Numbered from the stretch's first letter, positions 8,485 to 20,755 are shown. The stretch is DNA of 64,000 bases from Paenibacillus sp. FSL K6-1096 (GCF_037977055.1 NZ_CP150274.1:3472001-3536000); one strand, 5' to 3'. Program-made: numbers and translations. Notes: generated by a model not told the origin, from the letters alone.

Positions 8485-11400
8485 TTAACCGAGGACCGGC
8501 GGGTCCTGCTCATCCGTGCTGTCCCCCTCCACGTCTGCCGGTTTCGGGATGACCTTAATGTCTACAATCAGGGTATCCGTCAGCTCCGTATCGGCCCAGG
8601 CTGTGCCGTCCCATATCTGCTTGCGGTAGATGACGGTTATCTGGTAATCACCTGCGGCAGACGGAAGATAGGCAGCCTGATACACCTCATCCGTTACGGT
8701 GAATACGCCGGCCATGCCTTCCCCGGTGGAGCTCCAGGCTTCCGGATAATAACGTTCCTCTCCGGGGGTAGCAGGTTCCAGGCTCTGGTTGCGGCCTTCA
8801 GCCGTCAGAGTAAGTGTCTCCCCGGCAAAGGGACTGCCCGGGTTAACGCTAAGCCGGTTGCCTGCAGGCGTAACTGCTTCATACACATCTTGGGTTACCG
8901 TCTTAAGCGCACTGGCCGTCACCTTGTGTATCCCTGTAACGCGGGCATTATCGAACACTGCATTCTGGGAGGTTGTTCTGAAGCCGATTTTCCCTGCGGT
9001 TAATTCTGTTATCGGGTTCGTCCATTCGAGCTTCAACTGGCCGTCCACAAAGCCCAGAATTCTGTTGCCTTTGATGACTGCCTTCAGCGTATACCACTGG
9101 CCCGCAGCCGCATCGGGGAAAAGGGTGCTGGACACGGGGGTCAGTGTTCCGCCAACCGCCTTGAACAGCTCCAGCTTCTTGTTGTTTACGTTGAGCCGGT
9201 ACATGTAATAGTTGTTGGCGTCCTGCACCCGGAAGAGAATGCCGGCATTGGCATTCGTGATGGGAACCTTCACCTTGGCTTCCATAGCAATATCTTGCCA
9301 TGAATTCCCGGCTGTAATGAGCCCCGTCACATTCCCCTTCGTCTGGATCAGGGCTTTGGTACTGCCGTCTGTAGTTACACTCCAGGTTCCGCTGGCAGCT
9401 GTCCAGCCCGTCGTATCGCCATCCTCGAAGTTATCCGTGAACCGGACCGAATTAGGATTGGCATCAATCGGGGTCTCATCCACATCGGTAACCTGAATCG
9501 TGAAGCTTTTCTCCAAAGACAAGCCATTCGCATCTATGCTCTTCACCCGGATGCTGTAGCTGCTCTTCGCTTCATAATCCGGCGTGGTGCGGAGAATCAG
9601 CGTATCTCCCTGCGGGGCAATGGAGAAGCTGCTGTTATCGGCGTCTCCTTGCCCGGGAACCAGCGCGTAAGTAAAGGTCGCTCCCGCATCCGGATGGGCT
9701 GTAGTGAAGGTGCCCACTAGACCGCCTGGTGTGGTCAGCTCCGGCACCTGGGTAGCGCTGAGAGTGATATCAGTAGGCGGATTGTGAATAGCGGTCACCT
9801 TGGCATCGTCATACCAGACCCCGGCTGAGGTGGTACGGAAGCCGATTCCGCCGGAGGTTAATTCATTGACCGTATTGGTCCATGTCGTCTTCAGCACTCC
9901 ATCCACATACCCTTTGATGGTATTACCCTGGACCGTCGCCTTAAGGGTATACCATTGATTCTTGACAGGCACGAACGAGGTAGTCGAGACCTGCGTCAAC
10001 GTTCCGGCTACAGCCTTGTAGAGCTCCAGCTGGCTTGTGCTGGCATTGATCCGGTACATATAGAAGTTGTTCTGATCCTGCACCCGGAAGACAATGCCTG
10101 CGTTCTCGCTTCCATTAATGAGAGGCAGTCTGGCTCTGGCCTCATACGTGTAATCCGTCCAGGACACACCGGCCTTGGCGGTGATCAGCGCCGCCATCGT
10201 CTGGCTGGTGGACAGCACCCGGTTCCCCGTCTGGTCAGTTACCGCCCAACTGTTGGCACCTGATGCTACGGTCCAATCCGGGAGCAGCCCGGAGGTGAAG
10301 TGATCGCTGAACCAGGCCTGATCCGTATTCGCGAAGACGACCCCGCTTACATTCTCATTCTTGATGCTCACCTTCAGATCACTGAGGGTTTTCGCAAGCG
10401 TTCCTTTGACCACGACATTTTCAAAAGTCACTCCGTTCACCATCCCGCCTCTGGTGGGGTTGCCCTGAATAGGGGAATCTCCTCCCGTCTCGCGGACATT
10501 GATGTTTCTCAGAATGACATTGCTTACATCGCCGGATGTGCTTGTGGAGACGCGCAGCCAGTAATTTCCGAACTGGTTGATGCCTACCCGTTCAATATCA
10601 ATATTCTCGAAGGTCACATCCTTGGCCCAGCCTTCGACCGGGAGCGGATTCTCTGTATACGCATGATCCACCAGCAGCGCCCGCGCGCTTTGATAGACAT
10701 AGGAATTGCGGATGGTGACGCCAATCTGCGGCGTGCATATGCCCATGCCCAACTTGAAGGCGGCGCAGCGTGTCCAGGCGAAGCAGTCCTCGAAGACCAC
10801 ATTCTCCAGATGCTCGATGGCTCCCGGCCAGTCCTTGGACATTCCTTTTTGCGGCCAGGTCTTGGTGGAGAAGGTATCGTCATCCGAGATGGCAAGGGCA
10901 TGCTTCACCAGCACGTTCTGGCTCTCGTTAATATCTATGGCATCATCCTCAAGCGTAAATAAATCCTGGTAACCCTTGTAGTTAGTGATGGTCACGTTAT
11001 CCGAGCGGACCACCAGGAACGCCCAGAAGCCGCCGTCCCGCAGGGTTAACCCGTCGAACTTGAAGTTGCTGGTCGCCATCGGCACCACCAGGTTATTGAT
11101 GAATCCTTCTCCCTGCTTATGGGTTGCAGGCGGGTTGGTCATCTTGCGTTTGCGCATTTCTATCCCTTTACCGTCAATCGTTCCGCGTCCGCGCATGGTG
11201 ATATTCACGGAATTGGTGGCGGTGCGGATAAAATAGGTTCCATCCGAGATCGAATCCTTGCGGAAGTCATTCCGGTAGTCCTCACCCCGGCCTGTGCCGA
11301 CGATGACTGCACCCCCGGCCAGGTAGAACGTGACATTGCTTTTCAGCGTCAGATTGCTGCTCTTGTACACACCCGCAGGAATGTAGACGATACCGCCTCC

Positions 11401-12027
11401 AGCCTGACTGGCCGCATCGATCGCCTGCTGGATGGCACCCGAGGTGATCGTTGCCCCCGTCTTGTCAGCGTTGTACGGTGCAGCGGTCACATTGTAGATT
11501 CCCGGGCCGGAGGATGCGGGAATGTCTGTCTCCAGCGGATCGGCGGCGATCACGAGTCTTTTACGGCGCTTGTCCGGGTCCTTCTCATTCGGGTCTTCGT
11601 TCGCAGGCGCATTAATATCTACGATTACATAGGTAGAGGCCGACAGGGTGAAGGTCAGCTTGTTGCCGTTGACCGTCCCCGTGATGTTCTTGGCCAGCGG
11701 GCTGATCGAATAGGAGGTAATCGGCTGGTCTGCCGTCACCTCAAGGCTGATGGTTCCTTCAAAAGAGAACTGGGCATAGTCATAATCGGGCAAATACTTG
11801 ACGACAGGGACGCTCTCATTGTTCACCTTCAACGAGTAGACAGAAGACGGAGTATAGATAGACGGCATCGGGTAATTCTGGATGGTTGCCGGGCCGGCGG
11901 CGGCCACCTGCTGCACCGGCTCCGTTCCCGGCTCCGGCTCAGCCGCACCGGCGGTCTGCGGCGGGATGAATCCCGTGAAAGCGACGGCAAGCACCAGCAG
12001 CAATCTCATTACTTTGCGAGTAAGCAT
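8485..12027 (-). CDS. Secreted right-handed beta-helix glycoside hydrolase (GH28-like) with two LamG-like modules
   Basis: About 1180 residues. The chosen ATG has GGAGGAGG six bases upstream and begins a signal peptide (LTRKVMRLLLVLAVAFTGF, cleavage near AGA). Residues of about 170-570 form a beta-helix with GVYKSSNLTLKSNVTFYL coils and the acidic motifs LEDDAIDI and SDDDTF, as in GH28 polygalacturonase-like enzymes. Two homologous LamG-like modules follow (about 575-745 and 860-1030; compare GIVFRVQDQNNFYMYRINAS with GILFRVQDANNYYMYRLNVN), separated by a cadherin-like segment ending QVTDVDETP. A C-terminal beta domain reaches residue 1180. It is monocistronic with its own terminator. The likely role is degradation of a pectin-like or other plant or algal polysaccharide outside the cell; substrate and exact GH family are unproven. 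Confidence 0.85.
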   Translation of the reverse strand: MLTRKVMRLLLVLAVAFTGFIPPQTAGAAEPEPGTEPVQQVAAAGPATIQNYPMPSIYTPSSVYSLKVNNESVPVVKYLPDYDYAQFSFEGTISLEVTADQPITSYSISPLAKNITGTVNGNKLTFTLSASTYVIVDINAPANEDPNEKDPDKRRKRLVIAADPLETDIPASSGPGIYNVTAAPYNADKTGATITSGAIQQAIDAASQAGGGIVYIPAGVYKSSNLTLKSNVTFYLAGGAVIVGTGRGEDYRNDFRKDSISDGTYFIRTATNSVNITMRGRGTIDGKGIEMRKRKMTNPPATHKQGEGFINNLVVPMATSNFKFDGLTLRDGGFWAFLVVRSDNVTITNYKGYQDLFTLEDDAIDINESQNVLVKHALAISDDDTFSTKTWPQKGMSKDWPGAIEHLENVVFEDCFAWTRCAAFKLGMGICTPQIGVTIRNSYVYQSARALLVDHAYTENPLPVEGWAKDVTFENIDIERVGINQFGNYWLRVSTSTSGDVSNVILRNINVRETGGDSPIQGNPTRGGMVNGVTFENVVVKGTLAKTLSDLKVSIKNENVSGVVFANTDQAWFSDHFTSGLLPDWTVASGANSWAVTDQTGNRVLSTSQTMAALITAKAGVSWTDYTYEARARLPLINGSENAGIVFRVQDQNNFYMYRINASTSQLELYKAVAGTLTQVSTTSFVPVKNQWYTLKATVQGNTIKGYVDGVLKTTWTNTVNELTSGGIGFRTTSAGVWYDDAKVTAIHNPPTDITLSATQVPELTTPGGLVGTFTTAHPDAGATFTYALVPGQGDADNSSFSIAPQGDTLILRTTPDYEAKSSYSIRVKSIDANGLSLEKSFTIQVTDVDETPIDANPNSVRFTDNFEDGDTTGWTAASGTWSVTTDGSTKALIQTKGNVTGLITAGNSWQDIAMEAKVKVPITNANAGILFRVQDANNYYMYRLNVNNKKLELFKAVGGTLTPVSSTLFPDAAAGQWYTLKAVIKGNRILGFVDGQLKLEWTNPITELTAGKIGFRTTSQNAVFDNARVTGIHKVTASALKTVTQDVYEAVTPAGNRLSVNPGSPFAGETLTLTAEGRNQSLEPATPGEERYYPEAWSSTGEGMAGVFTVTDEVYQAAYLPSAAGDYQITVIYRKQIWDGTAWADTELTDTLIVDIKVIPKPADVEGDSTDEQDPPVLG

Positions 12028-12202
12028 AAATACCTCCTCCAGATCGATTTGGCTCCAGGCAACCGCTTTCATTTTTCGGCGGCATACATAGAGTCATTCC
12101 CTACTATAATCCCGGGCCAAAAAGAAAGGAGGGTGGCAAACCCACTCTCCAGGGATACAATTATACTGTTCTGCACCATCTGTTAACTTTAGATGTAATG
12201 CA

Positions 12203-12577
12203 TCAGATGAATGCTTCGAAGCGCCCCTCTGCATTCACTGTCGCTGTCCGCGGATCCGTCTGGCCGATCCCCTTCAGGAAGCCCTTCCACTCTGTCCTCG
12301 CAGGCGGAGCCTGGACATTCTGGAAGACGGTGCTCACCTCTGCGGAAGCGCTGCTTCCGGCCTTGCGGGCAAGCTGCACCTCCAGCAGCCGGATCTGCCG
12401 CTGCAGCTGCTCACGGCGGTAAGGTATGGCCTCGCTGCTCTGCCCCGCGTTCACCCGGTCCAGCTCCAGCATCAGCCGGTCCCGCTGCTTCTCCAGGGAA
12501 CTGACATCGCTCTGTGTGCCGCCGTAGGCCATGATGACCTGCACCGGACTGATTCCTGATACACTCTGTCCTATCAT
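12203..12577 (-). CDS. Small coiled-coil protein (possibly FlxA-like)
   Basis: A 124-residue soluble protein. The N-terminus (MIGQSVSGISPVQVIMAYGG) is followed by a heptad-rich coiled coil (SLEKQRDRLMLELDRV and RREQLQRQIRLLEVQL), then a low-complexity Ala/Ser/Pro tail. GGAGGG lies seven bases before the ATG. Small proteins with this plan in Paenibacillus-type genomes are sometimes grouped with FlxA; I see the coiled coil but cannot confirm the family. It stands alone, between the beta-helix enzyme and a divergent hydrolase. Confidence 0.6.
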   Translation of the reverse strand: MIGQSVSGISPVQVIMAYGGTQSDVSSLEKQRDRLMLELDRVNAGQSSEAIPYRREQLQRQIRLLEVQLARKAGSSASAEVSTVFQNVQAPPARTEWKGFLKGIGQTDPRTATVNAEGRFEAFI

Positions 12578-12736
12578 GATCCATCCCTCCAGTCGTTGGC
12601 TGATGCCGCAAATCCAGATATTTGGAAGCTTCTATACCTTTCTATTACCCTGCCTCTTCGGGTATGACCCGTTGCGTCCGATCTCCGAGATAATCCGGAA
12701 CAACCCTGACTTAAGAGATAAGTAAGATTTGCGTAA

Positions 12737-12764
12737 GGAACAAGAAAGTTCCGGTGGTTATACT
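12737..12764 (+). promoter_or_regulatory. Inverted repeat and -10 box before the hydrolase gene
   Basis: GGAAC-aagaaa-GTTCC (12737-12752) is a perfect 5-bp inverted repeat just upstream of TATACT (12759-12764), which lies 33 bases before the start at 12797. No good -35 box is seen, so the repeat may be an activator or repressor site. Tentative. Confidence 0.35.
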
Positions 12765-12796
12765 TTTAACTAAGAAACAGCGAAGGGTGGAAACGA

Positions 12797-14212
12797 ATGA
12801 CTTTACTGGAATTGTGTACGTTAGTCGTCAATTTTGGCTTATTAGGTTGGGTGATCGGGAAGAAGAGAAAGGCGAATGCTTCATGGCGGCAAGAATGGCC
12901 CGCAGGTGCAGCTCTGATAGTTACGCTTGCTCATTTGGGGATTGACGGGGCCAGGTGGCAGATGATTCCCGGTTACGCCGCGCCTATATTTATAGGGCTC
13001 TATATGGTTTACCGAAGGAACAAGACCGGCAGAAGAAAATGGTGGGTCGTCGTACCGAGTTTTGTGGTCCTTACGATTTATGCGGTCGTTTCCTTCTTTC
13101 TTCCTGCGGTGATGCCGATCTTTCAATTCGCTAAACCGACCGGCTCTTATTCCATCGGAACCCGTGTCATTCATCTGCAGGACGCGGGCAAGGAGCTTAT
13201 GGTTCAAAGCTGGTATCCTTCGGAGGTGGGAAGCTCCGATAAACGAACAGCTTATATTCAAGATGTTCCTGAGGTGACGACAGCCCTGTCAAAAATGTTG
13301 GGGTTTCCGGGGGGCACTTTCCGGCACTTGGCGCACATTCGAACACATGCTTATTGGGAAACCAAGCTGTCATCCTCGCAGCCCTCTTATCCGGTTCTTG
13401 TCTTCTCGCATGGCTTGGGCGGAGTTCGGAATCAGAACACGTTTCAAATGGAGGAATTGGCGAGTCACGGCTATATCGTCTTGAGCATCGATTATCCCAC
13501 ATATGCCGCGGCAACGGTTTTTCCGGACGGCCGTGTCGTTCGAGACGAGCATCAGAACCTCGTCGGGGCAGAAACAGCCGAACAGGATCGGCATATGAAT
13601 GACTGGGCGACGGAAGCGACGTTCGTCTTAGATCAGCTCGATAAACTCAATGGCAGTGAGTGGTTCCAGCACAAAATGGATCTGCAGCGTATTGGTATGC
13701 TTGGACACTCGTATGGCGGGTCCACATCGGTATACATGCTGCAAAATGATGCGCGTGTCAAAGCCGCCTTGAATATGGACGGAGGAATTTTTGGTTTACC
13801 GGTTGATTTCAAACTGCTTCATAAACCGTTGTTTATGATGGCTGCGGATGCCTCGCTTGATGTAGAGGCTTTCAACAAATCCTTGGATTCCTATACCGAA
13901 GACGAAGTATTGAAACAGTCTGGAAAACCAAAAGCCTGGCATAAAGCCAATATGGATGATCTGATGGCTCGAAGGGAAAGAATGCTGGCAGCTGGCGCGT
14001 TAGCGCTCGTTTTACCAAACAGCTCCCACCTCACCTTTTCCGATTTGCCACTTTATGCGCCCCTGCTTTTTGCGCCGAAAGGGGACCTTAAAGAAAAGCA
14101 CATGATCATTAACAAGTATACGGTCGCCTTCTTCGATTATTATCTCAAAGGAGATAAGACAAGCTTCTCGCGAATTGAGAGCTATCCTAACGTTCAATTT
14201 CACGGTCTGTGA
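12797..14212 (+). CDS. Membrane-anchored alpha/beta hydrolase (PAF-acetylhydrolase-like)
   Basis: A 471-residue protein. The first 120 residues hold about four hydrophobic segments (LVVNFGLLGWVIG, ALIVTLAHLGIDG, IFIGLYMVYR, FVVLTIYAVVSFFLPAV). The remainder is an alpha/beta hydrolase with an oxyanion-type segment VLVFSHGLGGVRNQ, the nucleophile elbow GHSYGGS and a late NSSHLTF histidine, matching the platelet-activating factor acetylhydrolase isoform II family in order. AAGGGTGG precedes the ATG. The substrate is probably a lipid or ester; this is inference from family. Base composition looks more AT-rich at third positions than the flanking genes, which fits separate acquisition together with the permease gene downstream. 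Confidence 0.82.
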   Translation: MTLLELCTLVVNFGLLGWVIGKKRKANASWRQEWPAGAALIVTLAHLGIDGARWQMIPGYAAPIFIGLYMVYRRNKTGRRKWWVVVPSFVVLTIYAVVSFFLPAVMPIFQFAKPTGSYSIGTRVIHLQDAGKELMVQSWYPSEVGSSDKRTAYIQDVPEVTTALSKMLGFPGGTFRHLAHIRTHAYWETKLSSSQPSYPVLVFSHGLGGVRNQNTFQMEELASHGYIVLSIDYPTYAAATVFPDGRVVRDEHQNLVGAETAEQDRHMNDWATEATFVLDQLDKLNGSEWFQHKMDLQRIGMLGHSYGGSTSVYMLQNDARVKAALNMDGGIFGLPVDFKLLHKPLFMMAADASLDVEAFNKSLDSYTEDEVLKQSGKPKAWHKANMDDLMARRERMLAAGALALVLPNSSHLTFSDLPLYAPLLFAPKGDLKEKHMIINKYTVAFFDYYLKGDKTSFSRIESYPNVQFHGL

Positions 14213-14270
14213 CCGGTCCATGTTATACTATCATCACACAGCATAATCATTGGAAATGGTGGAGATCGAG

Positions 14271-15005
14271 ATGATTCATCTGATGAAACTTGAGCTCAAA
14301 AAGATTAAGCTCGGCCCTTACATCATCGGCTTTTGCCTTCTGAATGCTGCAATTGTTGGAATCATTTATTCCCTCTTGTCCGTATTAGACCCGCTTGACG
14401 TTCAAATGATGTATCCTAGTTATCCCAACTATGAGTTTGTTTATAAGGCTGCGCTAACGATGGTGAAGATATCAGCTACCCTGCTAATGGCTATTCTGCT
14501 AGCACAGCTCGTAGTCGGGGAGTATAAAACCGGAACCATCTCGACTCTGTTCCTCTATCCCATTTCACGGAGGAATCTGCTGCTTGCCAAACTCCTTTTA
14601 GTCATGTTGCTCGGGTTCGTCTTCATGCTCGTTTCCATGTCGGTTTCGGTTGCTTTCTTTTACGTTGTCAGCCCATTTAAACATTTCATTCCAGAACCGA
14701 TCTCGGTGTTCGCCGATAGGCGACTTATTGGGGAAACGGGATTCCAGTCCCTTCTGACTGTGGCTGCGAGCTTCATCCCTCTAAGCATCGGAATGAGCAA
14801 AAGATCGGCGACAGCTCTGCTTATTGCGTCGTTCGTTCTGGCAATCATTCTGTATTTGCCGATTAACGCTCCAAACAACGACATAATCTTCGGTTCAAAT
14901 CCGTGGATCAGTCTGATTTTCGCGGCCGCTGGAGTAGCAGCCGCATTCGAGACCCTCTATAAGGTCGAAAGGAAAGATGTTCTACTTGACGTTTTACCTT
15001 ATTGA
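14271..15005 (+). CDS. Orphan ABC-2 type transporter permease
   Basis: About 244 residues with six hydrophobic segments (for example GPYIIGFCLLNAAIVGIIYS, VMLLGFVFMLVSMSVSVAFF, ASFVLAIILYLPI) and the ABC-2 signature-like stretch VGEYKTGTISTLFLYPISRR. Such permeases normally export antibiotics, lipids or peptides with a BcrA-type ATPase. I prefer the ATG at 14271 with GGTGGAG six bases upstream over an in-frame TTG at 14250. No ATPase gene is adjacent on either side, so it either borrows a distant one or is the leftover of a broken operon. Confidence 0.8.
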   Translation: MIHLMKLELKKIKLGPYIIGFCLLNAAIVGIIYSLLSVLDPLDVQMMYPSYPNYEFVYKAALTMVKISATLLMAILLAQLVVGEYKTGTISTLFLYPISRRNLLLAKLLLVMLLGFVFMLVSMSVSVAFFYVVSPFKHFIPEPISVFADRRLIGETGFQSLLTVAASFIPLSIGMSKRSATALLIASFVLAIILYLPINAPNNDIIFGSNPWISLIFAAAGVAAAFETLYKVERKDVLLDVLPY

Positions 15006-15091
15006 CAGGGGCAACTACCGGGGTTCATCATAAGCAAGCATGATGCTCAGTATCGCAAGCTCTAAGCAATGGAACGCCCCCCTCCCGTGTC

Positions 15092-15121
15092 AAAAAAAAC
15101 CGCCGGAACATAGTCCGGCGG
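15092..15121 (-). terminator. Terminator of the beta-glucoside operon
   Basis: On the minus strand CCGCCGGA-CTATG-TTCCGGCGG is followed by TTTTTTTT, seven bases after the glucosidase stop. It ends the licT-PTS-glucosidase transcript. Confidence 0.92.
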
Positions 15122-15128
15122 GTCTTGT

Positions 15129-18592
<3,464 letters not shown>

Positions 18593-18620
18593 TTGTCATT
18601 CCTCCTAGTAATGTAGGCAT

Positions 18621-18677
18621 AAAAAAACCAAATGCGCTCCAAGCCTGCGGATCACCGCAGATTCGGTACATTTGGTG
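18621..18677 (-). terminator. Conditional terminator in the bglP leader
   Basis: On the minus strand ACCAAATGT pairs with GCATTTGGT and runs into TTTTTTT, with a nested CTGCGG/CCGCAG hairpin. Its 5' arm overlaps the RAT element, so LicT binding to the RAT should prevent this hairpin. It lies 29 bases before the PTS start codon. Confidence 0.88.
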
Positions 18678-18703
18678 GTGCCTGATCGGGTCAGTAACAC
18701 TCC
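18674..18703 (-). promoter_or_regulatory. RAT element (LicT/BglG antiterminator site), bglP leader
   Basis: On the minus strand GGAGTGTTACTGACCCGATC followed by AGGCACCACC matches the BglG/LicT ribonucleic antiterminator pattern (partly paired hairpin with ACTG and GCA bulges). It overlaps the terminator stem by four bases, the geometry needed for a switch. Confidence 0.88.
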
Positions 18704-18722
18704 ATATGTTAAGGACAGAGGC

Positions 18723-19571
18723 TCATTCTGCACCGGAGCGCGAAGTCATCCGCTCCACGTGAATGATCAGATAGACCATTTCGTCCTTATTGATATGAAA
18801 ACCATATTCCTGCTCTACAAATTGCTTGATCTTGCGAACACATTCGTAACTGTCCGGGTATCTCTCGGATAGAACATCATACAGGAAATGCTCATCCTTG
18901 AAGGACAGCGTGACCTTGTTCATTTGCCTGACAATAAAGTACCTGAGATGCGTTATAAATCTGGAGTAGTTCATAGAATCCTGCTCCAGCTTCATATTAA
19001 AATGCTCTGTCATCAAATGGAGAATCTGATTAATCATCGTTGTAATCTTAAGCGTCTGATTCATCGTGCCGTGTTCAATTTGGGCATTGACGAAGTGCAG
19101 GGCGATGAAGCTGGCCTCAGACTCGGGTAAGATCACCTGAAAGGCCTCATTGATCAGAGCTACGGCCTTCTGGCCGGCCATGAACTCTTTGGGGTACAGA
19201 TGTCTGACCTCCCACTGCAGCGGACTTTGAATCTCCAGCTTTTTCTCCAGCCGTTCCAGGGCATAATGGATATGGTCGGATAACGGCAGCAGGATGGAAT
19301 CATTGATCCTTGCCCCAATATACTGATGACCGAGCTGGATGATCTGATCGGCAATATCGATGACCGGCAGAGGAATCTCGTTGAAGAACTGCTCGATCCG
19401 CTGGTACCTTTCATCCGCGCCAATGCGGAAGGTTTTTTGAATCTCTTCCCGCCTTAGCGTCTGCCCCTTTACTTTTTTGAACCCAATTCCAGTGCCAATT
19501 ACAATCAATTCATTTCCTTCCGGGTCTTCTGCCAGAGCAATGTTGTTGTTTAGGGATTTCTTGAATATCAC
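18723..19571 (-). CDS. licT: Transcriptional antiterminator, BglG/LicT family
   Basis: A 282-residue protein. The RNA-binding CAT domain (about 1-56) includes ALAEDPEGNELIVIGTGIGF and FKKVKGQ. Two PTS regulation domains follow: PRD1 (about 65-170; His in SDHIHYAL and SFIALHFVNAQ) and PRD2 (about 172-275; FITHLRYF and LIIHVERM). The phosphorylation state of the PRD histidines lets the protein dimerise on RAT RNA when beta-glucosides are being transported. The start is GTG after a GGGGGG-type site. The gene is first in the operon and its own leader has a second RAT/terminator pair, so it should activate its own synthesis. Confidence 0.95.
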   Translation of the reverse strand: MIFKKSLNNNIALAEDPEGNELIVIGTGIGFKKVKGQTLRREEIQKTFRIGADERYQRIEQFFNEIPLPVIDIADQIIQLGHQYIGARINDSILLPLSDHIHYALERLEKKLEIQSPLQWEVRHLYPKEFMAGQKAVALINEAFQVILPESEASFIALHFVNAQIEHGTMNQTLKITTMINQILHLMTEHFNMKLEQDSMNYSRFITHLRYFIVRQMNKVTLSFKDEHFLYDVLSERYPDSYECVRKIKQFVEQEYGFHINKDEMVYLIIHVERMTSRSGAE

Positions 19572-19591
19572 TTAATTCCCCCCTCTGAAAA

Positions 19592-19650
19592 CAAAAAACC
19601 ACCAAAGTCTGATACACAAGAGGATTCTTGTATACTCATTGACAATGGTG
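19592..19650 (-). terminator. Conditional terminator in the licT leader
   Basis: On the minus strand ACCACCATTGTC pairs with GACTTTGGTGGT and is followed by TTTTTTG, with an inner TACAAGA/TCTTGTGTA hairpin. The upstream arm overlaps the RAT element at 19647-19676. Confidence 0.85.
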
Positions 19651-19676
19651 GTGCCTGATCGTATCAGTGACACTCC
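19647..19676 (-). promoter_or_regulatory. RAT element in the licT leader
   Basis: On the minus strand GGAGTGTCACTGATACGATC followed by AGGCACCACC is nearly identical to the RAT before bglP. It controls readthrough into licT itself. Confidence 0.87.
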
Positions 19677-19689
19677 TTAATATGTCCAT

Positions 19690-19719
19690 ATTGTATATTT
19701 ATTAGACAAGCGCTGTCAA
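19690..19719 (-). promoter_or_regulatory. Sigma-A-type promoter of the licT operon
   Basis: On the minus strand TTGACA (19714-19719) and TACAAT (19690-19695) are separated by 18 bases. Transcription would start just before the RAT element, as expected for an antitermination leader. Confidence 0.8.
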
Positions 19720-19738
19720 CCATTTTAAAGCGCTTTAT
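19705..19738. promoter_or_regulatory. Two cre-like (CcpA) sites over and upstream of the -35 box
   Basis: GACAAGCGCTGTCA (19705-19718) and TTAAAGCGCTTTAT (19725-19738) are GCGC-centred palindromes close to the cre consensus. They overlap and flank the -35 region of the licT promoter. This suggests carbon catabolite repression of the beta-glucoside operon, and possibly of the divergent esterase. Confidence 0.65.
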
Positions 19739-19755
19739 TTTTCCAAAAAATCTAA

Positions 19756-19784
19756 TTTACATAATATGTTAAATATGGTATCCT
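19756..19784 (+). promoter_or_regulatory. Promoter of the secreted esterase gene
   Basis: TTTACA (19756-19761) and TATCCT (19779-19784) with a 17-base spacer, 52 bases before the start codon. Confidence 0.55.
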
Positions 19785-19835
19785 CAAATTGGATGCGCTT
19801 CCATATGCAAATATATTTTAAGGAGGATATGTGAA

Positions 19836-20741
19836 ATGAAGAAGATTGTCACCCGTATTGCCGCTCTGGCTCTGACGGCAGCGCTGATGCTGCCCGCAAT
19901 GTCCTATGCCTCGCCTGTAGCCGAAGAGCAGGATCTGAGCCTCTCTGCGGATGCCGCTGCGGCTGTAACCAGTACCATCACGCCTGCTCCGCAAGGCTAT
20001 GACGGGTACCGCAATAATATCCCGCACGGCAATGTTCAGCAGATCTCCTACTATTCGACTACAGTGGGCAAGACCCGGAACGCAATGGTCTACACCCCTC
20101 CAGGCTATAATCCTTCCAAGACCTATAACGTTCTCTACCTGCTGCACGGCATTGGCGGTGACCAGTATGAGTGGCTGAACGGCATGAATCCGCGCAATAT
20201 TCTGGACAACCTGTACTCCGAGAACAAGCTAGAACCGATGATCGTGGTGTTCCCGAACGGCCGCGCGATGGCGGATGACCGTCCAATCGGCGATATTTAT
20301 GCACCGGACAAGGTAGCCGCCTTCGAGCGGTTTGAATTCGACCTGATTAATGATCTCATTCCTTATGTTGACTCCCACTTCCCGGTATACAAAAACAAGC
20401 AAAACCGCGCCCTGGCCGGCTTATCGATGGGCGGCGGCCAGACGCTGAACTTCGGGCTTAAGCATCTGGACAAGTTCTCCTGGATCGGTGCGTTCTCGTC
20501 TGCCCCGAATACGAAGCCGGCTTCACAGCTGATCACCAATCCGGCTCAGACGGCCAGCCAGCTGAAGCTGCTCTGGCTCTCCTGCGGCGCTTCGGACGGC
20601 CTCTTGTATATCAGCCAGAACTTCCATAACAGCCTGAACAGCATGAACGTCCCGCATCTGTGGTATCTGGATGTAGGCGGACATGAAGGCAAGGTCTGGA
20701 GCAGCGGATTGTACCAGTTCTCGCAGCGGATCTTCAAGTAA
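19836..20741 (+). CDS. Secreted CE1-type esterase (acetylxylan/feruloyl esterase-like)
   Basis: A 301-residue protein with a clear signal peptide (KKIVTRIAALALTAALMLPA, cleavage near SYA-SP) and AGGAGG before the ATG. The esterase-D fold shows LYLLHGIGG (oxyanion), the nucleophile motif AGLSMGGG, an aspartate in SCGASDG and the catalytic His in DVGGHEGKVW. The family includes feruloyl and acetylxylan esterases that free hemicellulose side chains. It is divergent from the beta-glucoside operon and ends at a strong hairpin. It probably works on plant cell wall material with the beta-helix enzyme nearby; the exact ester is unknown. Confidence 0.9.
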   Translation: MKKIVTRIAALALTAALMLPAMSYASPVAEEQDLSLSADAAAAVTSTITPAPQGYDGYRNNIPHGNVQQISYYSTTVGKTRNAMVYTPPGYNPSKTYNVLYLLHGIGGDQYEWLNGMNPRNILDNLYSENKLEPMIVVFPNGRAMADDRPIGDIYAPDKVAAFERFEFDLINDLIPYVDSHFPVYKNKQNRALAGLSMGGGQTLNFGLKHLDKFSWIGAFSSAPNTKPASQLITNPAQTASQLKLLWLSCGASDGLLYISQNFHNSLNSMNVPHLWYLDVGGHEGKVWSSGLYQFSQRIFK

Positions 20742-20755
20742 TTCTGGTCATAGCC

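Noticed and set aside
10300..10962. A 220-codon plus-strand frame
   Set aside because: Antisense to the same beta-helix enzyme gene, which has an intact signal peptide, domains and terminator.
11119..12186. A 355-codon plus-strand frame
   Set aside because: Antisense to the beta-helix enzyme; composition is that of an antisense shadow and there is no start signal.
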